In this document: positions 1 through 7,698 of the stretch, one piece after another
How positions within the stretch are numbered: position 1 is the first letter of the stretch
How the letters are laid out: every line of letters begins with the position of its first letter
DNA from: CAKOSP01 sp964370545
GTDB lineage: Bacteria > Bacillota_I > Bacilli_A > RF39 > UBA660
Reading direction: 5' to 3'
Length of the DNA stretch: 22,212 nt
Assembly: GCA_964370545.1 (NCBI GenBank)
Contig: CAYJJQ010000016.1
Location: 1 to 22,212 of the forward strand
Translations under genes and position numbers: made by a program
The notes under the pieces: generated by a model
The model's input: the letters and a program-made list of their open reading frames with translations, nothing else
Databases searched by the model: none
Told to the model about the DNA's origin: nothing

Positions 1-748
1 AACCTACTATTGCATTAAGCGGAGTTCTTATTTCATGACTCATACTTGATAAGAAGTCTGATTTCGCTTCATTTGCTTTTTTCGCTTCTAATACTGCTAC
101 ATTTAATTGGTTAATTAAATATACATCTGGGTTTTCTATAGTTAAAAATAAAACGTTAACTACTACCGTCATTGATAAAGTCATTAATAACATTTCAGGA
201 TGCAACATTTGCACTACACTACTGAAAATTAAAAGTACTATTAATACATAAATAGGAATTTTCTTTTTTCCTAATTTCTTATGTTGAAATATACCATAAT
301 ATAGTAACATTAATAAAACTAATCCAATATATACTTTAAATGCATCATATGCAAATCCATCGATAGCTACCGCTGTATTTGAAGAATCATAAACTATATA
401 CATCTCTGTTATTACTAATACTGCACTTAATAATATAAAAAGTATGGTGTATATTATTTTTAACATTTTAATTCTTTTTGATTGTACTAAAACTGCACAA
501 TAATATATTATTTCAAATCCCCATAATAAAGATATAACAAGATATATTCTTTTGAAAATTATTTTAAGATTTCCTACTGGCAACAATGTTCCAATTACTT
601 CAAATAATAAAATGAATAAAAGTGTAGTAATAATTATTTGAAAAATTGTATTATCTGTATTATTTATTCTCTCTTTAACTAAATAACTAACTAGAAGAAC
701 AATAAGAAACACTAAGCATGTTGCAGATATATATATTATAGAATTCAT
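1..748 (-). CDS. Membrane sensor histidine kinase, N-terminal part (cut by window edge)
   Basis: Read on the minus strand, an open frame starts at an ATG at 746-748 and runs off the left end of the window, giving about 249 residues. The first ~210 residues are strongly hydrophobic and contain about six to seven likely membrane segments. A short helical linker follows, then the phospho-acceptor H-box reading MSHEIRTPLNAIVG, which marks a HisKA-class sensor kinase; the His is the expected autophosphorylation site. The ATP-binding domain and any receiver domain lie outside the window. An AGGTTGATT stretch just upstream is a possible weak ribosome binding site. The signal sensed and the partner regulator cannot be told. 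The kinase identity rests on the H-box, which is clear; the start is reasonable but not proven. Confidence 0.85.
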   Translation of the reverse strand, partial: MNSIIYISATCLVFLIVLLVSYLVKERINNTDNTIFQIIITTLLFILLFEVIGTLLPVGNLKIIFKRIYLVISLLWGFEIIYYCAVLVQSKRIKMLKIIYTILFILLSAVLVITEMYIVYDSSNTAVAIDGFAYDAFKVYIGLVLLMLLYYGIFQHKKLGKKKIPIYVLIVLLIFSSVVQMLHPEMLLMTLSMTVVVNVLFLTIENPDVYLINQLNVAVLEAKKANEAKSDFLSSMSHEIRTPLNAIVG

Positions 749-772
749 ATAATCAACCTATCTTCCTATATC

Positions 773-801
773 ATTTTATCAAAAATCGGAATTTAAGTCC
801 A
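773..801 (-). promoter_or_regulatory. Predicted sigma-A promoter of the histidine kinase gene
   Basis: On the minus strand a TGGACT -35 (796-801) is followed after 17 bases by TAAAAT (773-778). A TG one base upstream of the -10 makes it an extended -10. It lies between the terminator of the ligase gene and the kinase start codon, so the kinase is probably its own transcription unit. Confidence 0.6.
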
Positions 802-802
802 T

Positions 803-826
803 AAAAAAAACTCATTAATGAGTTTT
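803..826 (-). terminator. Rho-independent terminator of the acyl-CoA ligase gene
   Basis: Positions 807-826 form a perfect 20-base inverted repeat (AAAACTCATT / AATGAGTTTT), followed on the minus strand by a run of eight T (803-810). The stem overlaps the stop codon of the ligase gene. Confidence 0.8.
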
Positions 827-2759
827 AATTTTTTCTTATTCTTAAATAAGGTTTTCCTTCTTCAAAATATCTAAAATTAGCTTTTTCTAATTCTTGAAAT
901 GCTACTTTACCATATGGAGTCATAGGAAGCTCATTACTAATAATATATGAATGAATATTATAATAGTTGTATAATGTATCTTCTATTATTTTATCTATTT
1001 TTTTAGTTAAAGTTTCAATTATTTCATCGATGTTTTCAGCATTCTTATATTTATCTTTAAGTACTATGTGAACAGCTGGAACTTTTTGTTCATTATCTAA
1101 TGGCATCGCCACTGCTGAACAAAGTTCTACTTCTTCCATATTTGATACTATATTTTCTAGGTTTGGCACAAATATTTTTCCGCCACCAATAGTTCTAATA
1201 ATTCTTGAAGCTCTTCCTTTATGGAATAAACATTCATCTTCATCTAAATATCCAAGATCTCCTGAGTCAAAAAATCTAACTCCGTCAATCATTTTAAATA
1301 CTTTGTTATTTAATTCTTCATCGGCTCCATAGTAACCTTTCATTAGTATTGGTCCCGCTAAGAAAATTCTTCCTATTTTATAGTTTCCATCTTCATCTTT
1401 TTTATAAGTAATATCGTTGTCAGCATCATCTAATATTTTAATATCACATGGAGGATATACATATCCACAACTACCATATTTTTTTTCACGTCCATCCCAA
1501 GTTAAAGCATTCCAAGTAATAGGACCTGTTACTTCAGATAAACCGTACCCACCTCTATTTTCTGCAGTACTTCCATATAAGTCTAAATATTCATCGATTT
1601 CTGCATCAACTTCAGCAGTTATTCCTTCTCCGCCATGATTAACATGTTTTAAGAAACCTAAATCAAAATTTAAATCATTAAATTTAGGATGATCAACTAT
1701 AGTTCTTAAAAACGCTGGTACACAATTTACATGCGCTGGTTTTATTTTTTCTAAATGATCAACAAATTCATTTTTATTATAAGTAGGAATCAAATGCATA
1801 TTGAATCCATTAAATAGTCCATAATGTATTGACATAATAGCAGTTGCTACAATTGGCGGTATTACATGCATAAATACGTCACCTGAATTAGAACTTGATG
1901 GGAAAAAGTCTGTAAAATATGCTGCACTATTTAAGTTATAATCTGTTAACTCAATAGATTTCATAGGACCTGTTGTACCACCTGTATTAACTAAAATACT
2001 AGTTCTATCATGTTCATAAGGTACATAATCTATTTTTTCATTTCTATAAAATTCCTTCATAAAATTTTTCCATGAATATACATTATCAGCTACTTGTTTA
2101 TCAACATGAAACGCTGCTTTAGCTGCTATTTTTTCTTTATCGTAATACTCTTTTAAAATTCTTAATTTTTCATTAATAAAAGATTTTAATAAAGGATCAG
2201 CGTTTAATCTATTTTTTACAAATTCTGTTTCCATTAACATGTATACTGATTGGATCATTACCAAATACTTTTGTCTTAAAGATAATGGAAATGAATCCGC
2301 AACTGAATTAACTACAACTGCTTCCACTGGTGAATTTTTTATAGCTTCCTTAGCAATACTATAAGCCACATCAATAAATACAGCTTTTTTAATACCATAT
2401 GTATTTAAATACGTATTCATTAATTTAGGAGTCATACCATTAGCATTATTCCACTGACTTATTGCTCCTATATTATTTAAAGCATAAATAGTTGCTACTA
2501 TTTCTGGAGTATTAAGCCCAAAAATACCAATGATTTCATCTCTTTTTACACCCATATTTTTAAAAGCAACAGTTAATTCTGCAACTCTTTTTTCAAATTC
2601 AGCTTTATTTATATGGTTACCCATATAAGATATAGTTTTATTGTTTTTCTTATATTTTTCAGATTCTAAAATAAAGTTATACAAAGTTTTTTTTGCATAA
2701 TCAGGATCATAGCTTTCTAAATGAGAAAAACCGTTTTTTTCATTATAAATATAATTCAT
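825..2759 (-). CDS. AMP-forming acyl-CoA synthetase/ligase-like enzyme
   Basis: A 644-residue class I adenylate-forming enzyme, expected to activate a carboxylic acid as acyl-AMP and pass it to CoA or another thiol. Family motifs appear in order: the phosphate-binding loop NTGGTTGPMKS (about 258-268), GYGLSE (404-409, A5-like), the ribose-binding Asp in FDSGDLGYLDED (around 498-508), the hinge GRASRIIR (515-522), and a C-terminal PYGK whose Lys618 is the expected adenylation lysine. All key residues seem intact, so it should be active. The region 150-250 is longer than in compact ligases. No signal peptide or membrane segment is seen. ATG 2757-2759 is preceded by GAGGGG at good spacing. It follows a symporter gene on the same strand but has its own strong promoter. 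The substrate cannot be read from the sequence; a fatty or other organic acid is a guess. Confidence 0.85.
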   Translation of the reverse strand: MNYIYNEKNGFSHLESYDPDYAKKTLYNFILESEKYKKNNKTISYMGNHINKAEFEKRVAELTVAFKNMGVKRDEIIGIFGLNTPEIVATIYALNNIGAISQWNNANGMTPKLMNTYLNTYGIKKAVFIDVAYSIAKEAIKNSPVEAVVVNSVADSFPLSLRQKYLVMIQSVYMLMETEFVKNRLNADPLLKSFINEKLRILKEYYDKEKIAAKAAFHVDKQVADNVYSWKNFMKEFYRNEKIDYVPYEHDRTSILVNTGGTTGPMKSIELTDYNLNSAAYFTDFFPSSSNSGDVFMHVIPPIVATAIMSIHYGLFNGFNMHLIPTYNKNEFVDHLEKIKPAHVNCVPAFLRTIVDHPKFNDLNFDLGFLKHVNHGGEGITAEVDAEIDEYLDLYGSTAENRGGYGLSEVTGPITWNALTWDGREKKYGSCGYVYPPCDIKILDDADNDITYKKDEDGNYKIGRIFLAGPILMKGYYGADEELNNKVFKMIDGVRFFDSGDLGYLDEDECLFHKGRASRIIRTIGGGKIFVPNLENIVSNMEEVELCSAVAMPLDNEQKVPAVHIVLKDKYKNAENIDEIIETLTKKIDKIIEDTLYNYYNIHSYIISNELPMTPYGKVAFQELEKANFRYFEEGKPYLRIRKN

Positions 2760-2783
2760 AATTACCCCTCTTTCAATTGGTAT

Positions 2784-2812
2784 ATAATACCATATTTTGA
2801 ATTAATAGTCAA
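2784..2812 (-). promoter_or_regulatory. Strong sigma-A promoter of the acyl-CoA ligase gene
   Basis: TTGACT (2807-2812) and TATTAT (2784-2789) are separated by exactly 17 bases, with a TG one base before the -10. It sits in the 68-base gap after the symporter gene and shows that the ligase can be transcribed independently. Confidence 0.8.
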
Positions 2813-2827
2813 ACTTTTTGTGATTCA

Positions 2828-4276
2828 TTAGTTACATTTACGTGTCTTCGTTCCAACATAACAAGCAACAAATGATACTAAAATTGCTATGCACGCTATA
2901 ATATTTCCATTATTAGAAATTAGACCAAAGCTACCGATCGTTATATTTATATCTAGTAATTTACACATTAATGGGATAATTGCTATGACAAAACCTGTTA
3001 ACATACCAACTATAGCCCCTATTTTATTAAAACTTTTCCAGTATAACGATAATAAATACGGAGCTATAAATGTGGCAGATAGAATTCCCCATGAATATGA
3101 CATTAAAATTAATATTGGAGTATCAAGTAATGCTATTATAAATGATAAAAGAACAAATAAAAGACACACTATTTTAGTTACATACACATTATTAACTTTT
3201 TTAAAATCAGATATTAAATCCATACTCAAGGTTGATGACGCTGATAAAGTTATAGATGATAAAGTCGAAACTGATGCTGCAATTAATAATATTAATATAA
3301 AACCATAAAAAAGTTCTGAAACATTGCTATTTAAAATAATGTTTGGAACTAAATAATCAGTGTTATTAACTCCACTTCCTGGTAATTGATTTAAACTAGT
3401 ATAATTAATGATTGATAAAGATCCTATAAAATAACCTATTCCAGAAACTATAAATGCAAAAAGTGATGATACTATAGTAGCTTTTTTTATTTCCTTTTCG
3501 TCTTTTATAGCATAAAATTTATTTATCATTTGAGGAAGCCCCCAAGGGCCAAGTGAAGTAATTACAATTATTGAAACAAGTGAAATTATTGAATTTAAAT
3601 TTAAATTTAAATTAATAGTATTAGTAACTAAGCTATCTAAACCTTTTTCTAAACCTCCGAACATACTTGAATTAACAATAAATATTAACAATAAAATAAG
3701 TACCCCTAAAAGTAATATCCCCTGAAAAAAATCAGCTTTTAATGTTGTTTTATAGCCTCCTGTTAATACAATTACACCAGTTAATACAGCTATAGAAATC
3801 ATACATATAACTACATCTATATTCAATAAAACTGAACTAATGCTAGTCAATCCCATATACACAGATGAAGAATAAGGTAATAAAAATAAAAATATTACTA
3901 TAACTGAAAAATATTTTAAAAAGTTAGAATCATATTTTTTAGATAAAAACTGTGGCATTGTTTTAACATTTAATTCATGAGTTATTTTTCTAGTTCTTTT
4001 CGCCAATACTTTCCAAGCTAAAAATGTTCCTATTACTGCATTAAATACTCCTATTAATACAGCCCATAACCCAAACTGCCAACCTAAAGCGCCCGCATAA
4101 CCAATAAACATTACAGCACTAAAATATGTTGCACCATAAGAAAATGCAGATAGCCATCCACCAGCTTTTCTATCTCCCATTATAAAATTATTTAAATTTT
4201 TAGAATTACTTCTGCTTTTTAAACTAATTGTTATTATAAAAATTATATATATAAGTAAAATTAAATATATTTGCAT
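2828..4276 (-). CDS. Sodium:solute symporter (SSS family)
   Basis: A 482-residue polytopic membrane protein with about 13 hydrophobic segments, the length and layout of the sodium:solute symporter family. The N-terminal stretch NNFIMGDRKAGGWLSAFSYG followed by a GYAGALGWQFGLWAV-type segment is the usual TM1-TM2 signature (the family often has FxLGGR near this place). It should couple sodium import to uptake of a small organic solute; family members carry amino acids, sugars, vitamins or carboxylates, and this one cannot be assigned. It lies directly upstream of the acyl-CoA ligase gene on the same strand, so a shared organic-acid route is possible but not shown. A short 6-base tandem repeat near 3594-3614 encodes an LNLNLN stretch in a loop. 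Start ATG 4274-4276 has only a modest ribosome binding site. Confidence 0.88.
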   Translation of the reverse strand: MQIYLILLIYIIFIITISLKSRSNSKNLNNFIMGDRKAGGWLSAFSYGATYFSAVMFIGYAGALGWQFGLWAVLIGVFNAVIGTFLAWKVLAKRTRKITHELNVKTMPQFLSKKYDSNFLKYFSVIVIFLFLLPYSSSVYMGLTSISSVLLNIDVVICMISIAVLTGVIVLTGGYKTTLKADFFQGILLLGVLILLLIFIVNSSMFGGLEKGLDSLVTNTINLNLNLNSIISLVSIIVITSLGPWGLPQMINKFYAIKDEKEIKKATIVSSLFAFIVSGIGYFIGSLSIINYTSLNQLPGSGVNNTDYLVPNIILNSNVSELFYGFILILLIAASVSTLSSITLSASSTLSMDLISDFKKVNNVYVTKIVCLLFVLLSFIIALLDTPILILMSYSWGILSATFIAPYLLSLYWKSFNKIGAIVGMLTGFVIAIIPLMCKLLDINITIGSFGLISNNGNIIACIAILVSFVACYVGTKTRKCN

Positions 4277-4296
4277 AATAAATCACGTCCTAGACA

Positions 4297-4305
4297 ATTT
4301 TAGCA
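4297..4305 (-). promoter_or_regulatory. Possible extended -10 promoter of the symporter gene
   Basis: On the minus strand TGCTAAAAT (TG, one base, then TAAAAT) occurs about 20 bases before the symporter ATG. The -35 region is poor, so this is a weak call. The 168-base gap 4277-4444 otherwise holds only this and the divergent polymerase promoter. Confidence 0.4.
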
Positions 4306-4415
4306 TATTTGCTTAATATATACCATATTTTTTTTATAAATTATAGCGATTTTACTTATATATTTTCATTTTACATTTCCAAAATTTTCCCCTTTTTATT
4401 TCTAATAATATATTA

Positions 4416-4421
4416 TATAAT
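4416..4421 (+). promoter_or_regulatory. -10 element of the Y-family polymerase promoter
   Basis: A perfect TATAAT precedes the polymerase gene. The -35 region (4393-4398, TTTTTA) is weak. A LexA-type box begins immediately downstream, covering the expected transcription start. Confidence 0.55.
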
Positions 4422-4422
4422 A

Positions 4423-4436
4423 CAAACAAGGGTTTG
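4423..4436 (+). promoter_or_regulatory. LexA-type operator of the Y-family polymerase operon
   Basis: CAAAC-AAGG-GTTTG is a perfect 5+5 inverted repeat with a 4-base centre, the geometry of the Gram-positive LexA box (CGAAC-N4-GTTCG type). The same shape occurs twice next to lexA in this window. It covers the region just after the -10, so bound LexA would block initiation. Confidence 0.7.
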
Positions 4437-4444
4437 GTGTTTTT

Positions 4445-5692
4445 GTGAATAGATTTATTTTATGTATTGATTTAAAAAGTTTTTACGCCTTTGTTGAGTG
4501 CTTAGAAAAGAAATTAGATCCATTCACAACTCCATTGGTAGTAGCAAATAAAAAACAAGGAGATGGTGCTATTACACTTGCAATATCACCTTTTTTAAAA
4601 TCTAAAGGAGTTAAGTCTCGCGGACGATTATATGAAATACCTAAAAATATTAAGTATATGATAGCAGTTCCAAGAATGAGTTTATATATTAAAAAAAGTT
4701 CTGAAGTAATATCAATATATCTAGATTTTGTATCAAAATCTGATTTACATGTTTATTCTATTGATGAAGCATTCTTAGATATTACTGATTATCTAAAATT
4801 ATATAATACGACTAGTTATGAATTAGCTAAAAAAATTATTAAAACTATTCACAAAAAAACTGGATTAGTAGCCACTTGTGGTATAGGGCCTAATATGTTT
4901 TTAGCTAAAGTAGCTTTAGATACAGATGCAAAAAAACAAAAAGATGGTATTGCTAATTGGAGTTATGATGATGTTAAAACAAAACTATGGAATATAACAC
5001 CCTTATCTAATATGTGGGGAATTGGAAAAAATATGGAAAAAAATTTAAATAAGTCAGGTTTATTTAAAGTTGGAGATATTGCAAACTATAATCCAAATAA
5101 ATTAATTGATTTATTTGGAGTTATCGGAAATGAACTATATAATCATGCAAATGGTATTGATGAAAGTATCATTAAAGAAAAATCTATTGTAAAAAGAAAT
5201 ATATCTTTTAGTAATTCTCAAATACTATTTAAAGATTATAACGAAACTAATATTAGTTTAATATTTAAAGAAATGATATTTGTTTTAACAAATAGATTAA
5301 GAAATTCTAATAAAGTTTGCAAAAATATTCATCTTTCTATAGGTTATTCAAAAGAATATTATGGAGGTTTTTCCCACTCAATTACACTAGATAATCCAAT
5401 TGATGATCCTGTAATAATAGAAGAATATTGCAATATTTTATTTGATAAATTTTATCATAATTTACCAATTAGAAAAGTAGGAATTTCTTTAGGGAGAATT
5501 ACTAAAAAAAATTCATTACAGTTAAATTTATTTGAAAACTATAATAAACATTTAACTAATATAACTTTGTATAAATCAATTGATAATATTAATCATAGAT
5601 TTGGAAAAAATGCAGTATTACCTGCAACTTCTCTATTAGAAGATTCAACTATATTAGATAGAAATAAAAAAATAGGAGGACACAATGCATGA
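4445..5692 (+). CDS. Y-family (UmuC/UvrX-like) translesion DNA polymerase
   Basis: A 415-residue error-prone DNA polymerase of the UmuC/YqjW/UvrX branch. The catalytic carboxylates are visible as Asp9 in CIDLKSFYAFVE and Asp107-Glu108 in YSIDEAFLDIT. A CGIGPNMFLAKVALD segment (about 145-159) follows, then a helix-hairpin-helix thumb motif WGIGKNMEKNL (191-201). The C-terminal part is the little-finger domain, and QLNLF (359-363) fits the sliding-clamp binding consensus. Translation begins at GTG 4445 with GGTG five bases upstream. A LexA-type box overlaps the promoter, so induction by DNA damage is expected. The stop overlaps the next gene by four bases (ATGA), and that gene is a YolD homologue, the usual partner of this polymerase branch in Bacillota. 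The family call is firm; distinguishing it from DinB rests on the motif flavour and the YolD neighbour. Confidence 0.92.
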   Translation: MNRFILCIDLKSFYAFVECLEKKLDPFTTPLVVANKKQGDGAITLAISPFLKSKGVKSRGRLYEIPKNIKYMIAVPRMSLYIKKSSEVISIYLDFVSKSDLHVYSIDEAFLDITDYLKLYNTTSYELAKKIIKTIHKKTGLVATCGIGPNMFLAKVALDTDAKKQKDGIANWSYDDVKTKLWNITPLSNMWGIGKNMEKNLNKSGLFKVGDIANYNPNKLIDLFGVIGNELYNHANGIDESIIKEKSIVKRNISFSNSQILFKDYNETNISLIFKEMIFVLTNRLRNSNKVCKNIHLSIGYSKEYYGGFSHSITLDNPIDDPVIIEEYCNILFDKFYHNLPIRKVGISLGRITKKNSLQLNLFENYNKHLTNITLYKSIDNINHRFGKNAVLPATSLLEDSTILDRNKKIGGHNA

Positions 5693-6006
5693 ATGATAGA
5701 AAAATGATTAAATGGTTACCTTTTGATTCTGTTATTAATTCTAATCAAATAACTAATAAAATAAATATCAAAAAGGAAAGGTTACCCTTTCCCATTTTAA
5801 GTGATGATCAATTAAATGAAAATCATAACAATTTAAATATAGCCTTAACAAATAAACTAATAGTTACTATTACTTTTTTTAAAAACTATAAGCATGAAAA
5901 AATTACTACTTATATTAAAAAAATAGATATTTATAAAAAAAGAATAATTACTAATTGTAATTATTCTATAGATTTTAATAATGTTATTAAAATTGAATTA
6001 TCTTGA
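5689..6006 (+). CDS. YolD-like protein
   Basis: A 105-residue protein, translationally coupled to the polymerase gene: its ATG overlaps the polymerase stop as ATGA and an AGGAGG lies nine bases upstream. The N-terminal KMIKWLPFDSV is the hallmark of the YolD family (R-x-x-KWxPFxAL type), and the C-terminal half is a small beta-rich region with a YIKKIDIYKKRI segment like the family's. YolD proteins are encoded beside Y-family polymerases and are thought to play the part UmuD has for UmuC; the molecular function is only partly known. Its last nine bases overlap the end of the convergent transglycosylase gene. Confidence 0.82.
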   Translation: MNDRKMIKWLPFDSVINSNQITNKINIKKERLPFPILSDDQLNENHNNLNIALTNKLIVTITFFKNYKHEKITTYIKKIDIYKKRIITNCNYSIDFNNVIKIELS

Positions 6007-7437
6007 AATTTCATTATTATGTACTGTAACTGGTATATAACAGTTATTAACATAATCATACACTAAATGTTCTCCATTTAATATAAACACTCCCATATCA
6101 CCGATATAATTTTTCATTATATGATCATAATAATTAGCATTACCATAACCATTTCCACTTCTTTGATACAAACTTGAAATAGTAAGCGGATGATTTTCTT
6201 TTACGTAATCTGAAAGAGAATCTAAATATTCTCTTCTTACTTCTGCATTATTATCTATTTGAGCAATATCATCTGTATATTCAATCCAATTATAATCACG
6301 AGCAAGTTCATTTCTATGAACTCCATATTGTTCTGAATATTTAGTAAGTACTAGCTGAATAAAACCAGTACCAAAATTATATGATTGTAAAGACATTCTA
6401 ATGTTTCCTTCAAACTTTACTAAATAATTTTGCAACATCACAGCCATTTGAATATTAGTTTCAACATTTTTTATTGCCTTTGCATTTCTAGTAACTGAAT
6501 CTGTTTCGTTGGTAGTATAATTAAATGCTTCTATAATAGCATCATCTGCATTTACATGTTGAAACATTCCATCAGCAATATCATTATTAAGTGTTGATTC
6601 ACCCATGCCTATTGCCAAAAGTAAATATGGATCTATTCCATAATCAGTTGCATATTTAAATATCAAAGTTCCCGTTTGAGAATCAATTTTATTAACTAAA
6701 AATTCTTTAGTAGTAGCATTACTAAGTTCACTACCAACATTGCTTGAACTAGGAACTGCTTTTAATCTAGAATCTACTTCATTAAATTCATCAATATTTA
6801 TTTCTAATTCTTGGTTTTCTTCTATAATATTTTCCTCTGGCTTTGTTAAATCAATTACTTCTGATATTTCTTTTTCATAAACATCAGTTTCTAAAGTAAT
6901 TTCTTCATCTTCTAAAGTTTTTAATAATTCATTTTGATTTTCTACAAATAGTTTAGATAATTTAGAAGCTGATACCAATGTTGCAAATGATAAAGTAAGA
7001 GCAAACATTGTTTTTAATTTTTTGCTTACTTTAGTTTTTTTATTTTGAATATTTTTACTAAGTCTATCAACATATGATTGATGAATAATTTCTGAAACTT
7101 CTATAACTTCTGAATAATTAAGTTTATGATTTTTACTGTTTTTAACTAATTTATTGTAAGAATTTCTTAATAAATTGTCAAACTTTTCATTTAATTTCAA
7201 TTTTTTAAAAACTCTACTAGATACAACTATATTAGTATCTAAACAATCAAATAATAAATAAAAATCTCCTTCTAATACAGAATTGGCATTTTTAAGTTGA
7301 TATTCTAATTTAGAAAGATACCTTTCAAAAGGTAAATCACTTTCAAAAATAGATTCATCTTCATAATCTATATATAAATAATCGTCTATACAATTAATGT
7401 ATATTCTTGGTTTGTTTTTTATATTTTCTATATTCAT
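5998..7437 (-). CDS. Membrane-anchored lytic transglycosylase (SLT-like) with a cytoplasmic N-terminal domain
   Basis: A 479-residue protein with three parts. Residues 1-142 are soluble and charged with no signal peptide. A single hydrophobic segment at about 143-158 follows a lysine-rich stretch, implying N-in/C-out topology. After an acidic linker (about 165-235), residues 255-425 resemble a soluble lytic transglycosylase/lysozyme fold: YGIDPYLLLAIGMGESTLNN carries the expected catalytic Glu280, and a later QSYNFGTGFI matches the Y-N-x-G part of the SLT signature. It should cleave peptidoglycan glycan strands outside the cell. ATG 7435-7437 has an AGGTAATG site. It lies between two SOS-controlled units but shows no LexA box of its own. 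I do not recognise the N-terminal domain. Confidence 0.78.
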   Translation of the reverse strand: MNIENIKNKPRIYINCIDDYLYIDYEDESIFESDLPFERYLSKLEYQLKNANSVLEGDFYLLFDCLDTNIVVSSRVFKKLKLNEKFDNLLRNSYNKLVKNSKNHKLNYSEVIEVSEIIHQSYVDRLSKNIQNKKTKVSKKLKTMFALTLSFATLVSASKLSKLFVENQNELLKTLEDEEITLETDVYEKEISEVIDLTKPEENIIEENQELEINIDEFNEVDSRLKAVPSSSNVGSELSNATTKEFLVNKIDSQTGTLIFKYATDYGIDPYLLLAIGMGESTLNNDIADGMFQHVNADDAIIEAFNYTTNETDSVTRNAKAIKNVETNIQMAVMLQNYLVKFEGNIRMSLQSYNFGTGFIQLVLTKYSEQYGVHRNELARDYNWIEYTDDIAQIDNNAEVRREYLDSLSDYVKENHPLTISSLYQRSGNGYGNANYYDHIMKNYIGDMGVFILNGEHLVYDYVNNCYIPVTVHNNEISR

Positions 7438-7461
7438 ATCATTACCTATTATAATAATAAC

Positions 7462-7495
7462 AAAAAAATGAATAAATATCTAGTAATTATTCATT
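7462..7495 (-). terminator. Rho-independent terminator of the 46-residue SOS gene
   Basis: AATGAATAA (7487-7495 read on minus) pairs perfectly with TTATTCATT (7467-7475) across an 11-base loop, followed by a run of seven T (7462-7468) on the minus strand. The stem includes the stop codon of the small gene, which shows that this short frame is a complete transcription unit. Confidence 0.75.
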
Positions 7496-7627
7496 TATTG
7501 CTACTATTTGATTTACACTTTCCATATCATTTAAAGTTTCAAATCTTGCATTTACTAAAATGATACATAAAATGATAAACATATAAAATAATGTTACTCC
7601 CCCATATTTTTTTAATACTAATTCCAT
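7487..7627 (-). CDS. Small single-pass membrane protein under LexA control (candidate SOS division inhibitor)
   Basis: A 46-residue frame from ATG 7625-7627 to TAA 7487-7489, preceded by an AAGAAGGGAT ribosome binding site. It has a strong promoter upstream (7649-7677) with a LexA box in its spacer and a terminator over its stop codon. The protein begins with a short basic stretch (Lys6, Lys7), then one hydrophobic segment at about 11-26 (VTLFYMFIILCIILVN), then a ~20-residue polar tail with net negative charge. This predicts N-in/C-out topology. It is divergent from lexA, exactly where Bacillus yneA and Staphylococcus sosA lie; both are SOS-induced inhibitors of septation with one N-terminal membrane segment. 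This protein lacks the LysM domain of YneA and is shorter than SosA. Family membership by sequence is not established; function is inferred from position, topology and regulation. Confidence 0.8.
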   Translation of the reverse strand: MELVLKKYGGVTLFYMFIILCIILVNARFETLNDMESVNQIVAINE

Positions 7628-7648
7628 ACTATCCCTTCTTTCATATTA

Positions 7649-7677
7649 ACTATAACACGAACAATTGTTCTTGTCAA
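7649..7677 (-). promoter_or_regulatory. Sigma-A promoter of the 46-residue SOS gene
   Basis: On the minus strand a consensus TTGACA (7672-7677) and TATAGT (7649-7654) are separated by exactly 17 bases, and a TG one base before the -10 extends it. A LexA box fills the spacer, so the promoter should be strong but tightly repressed. Confidence 0.82.
7658..7671. promoter_or_regulatory. LexA operator 1 (lexA/small-gene intergenic region)
   Basis: CGAAC-AATT-GTTCT contains the perfect core GAAC-N4-GTTC of the Gram-positive LexA (DinR) box. It lies inside the -35/-10 spacer of the minus-strand small gene and about 26 bases upstream of the lexA -35. Confidence 0.88.
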
Positions 7678-7686
7678 CAACAAACA

Positions 7687-7698
7687 AAACAAATGTTT
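7687..7698. promoter_or_regulatory. LexA operator 2, overlapping the lexA -35
   Basis: AAAC-AAAT-GTTT is a degenerate LexA-type palindrome 28 bases from operator 1 (start to start). It overlaps the first bases of the lexA -35, so it would mediate autorepression of lexA. Confidence 0.65.

Noticed and set aside
3594..3614. Short TTTAAA-type tandem repeat in the symporter gene, possible phase-variable tract
   Set aside because: Units are six bases, so slippage would keep the frame, and the tract is ordinary for AT-rich DNA.
7448..7453. TATAAT just before the transglycosylase gene as its promoter
   Set aside because: It abuts the ribosome binding site and has no -35, so use would remove most of that site; not supported enough to list.
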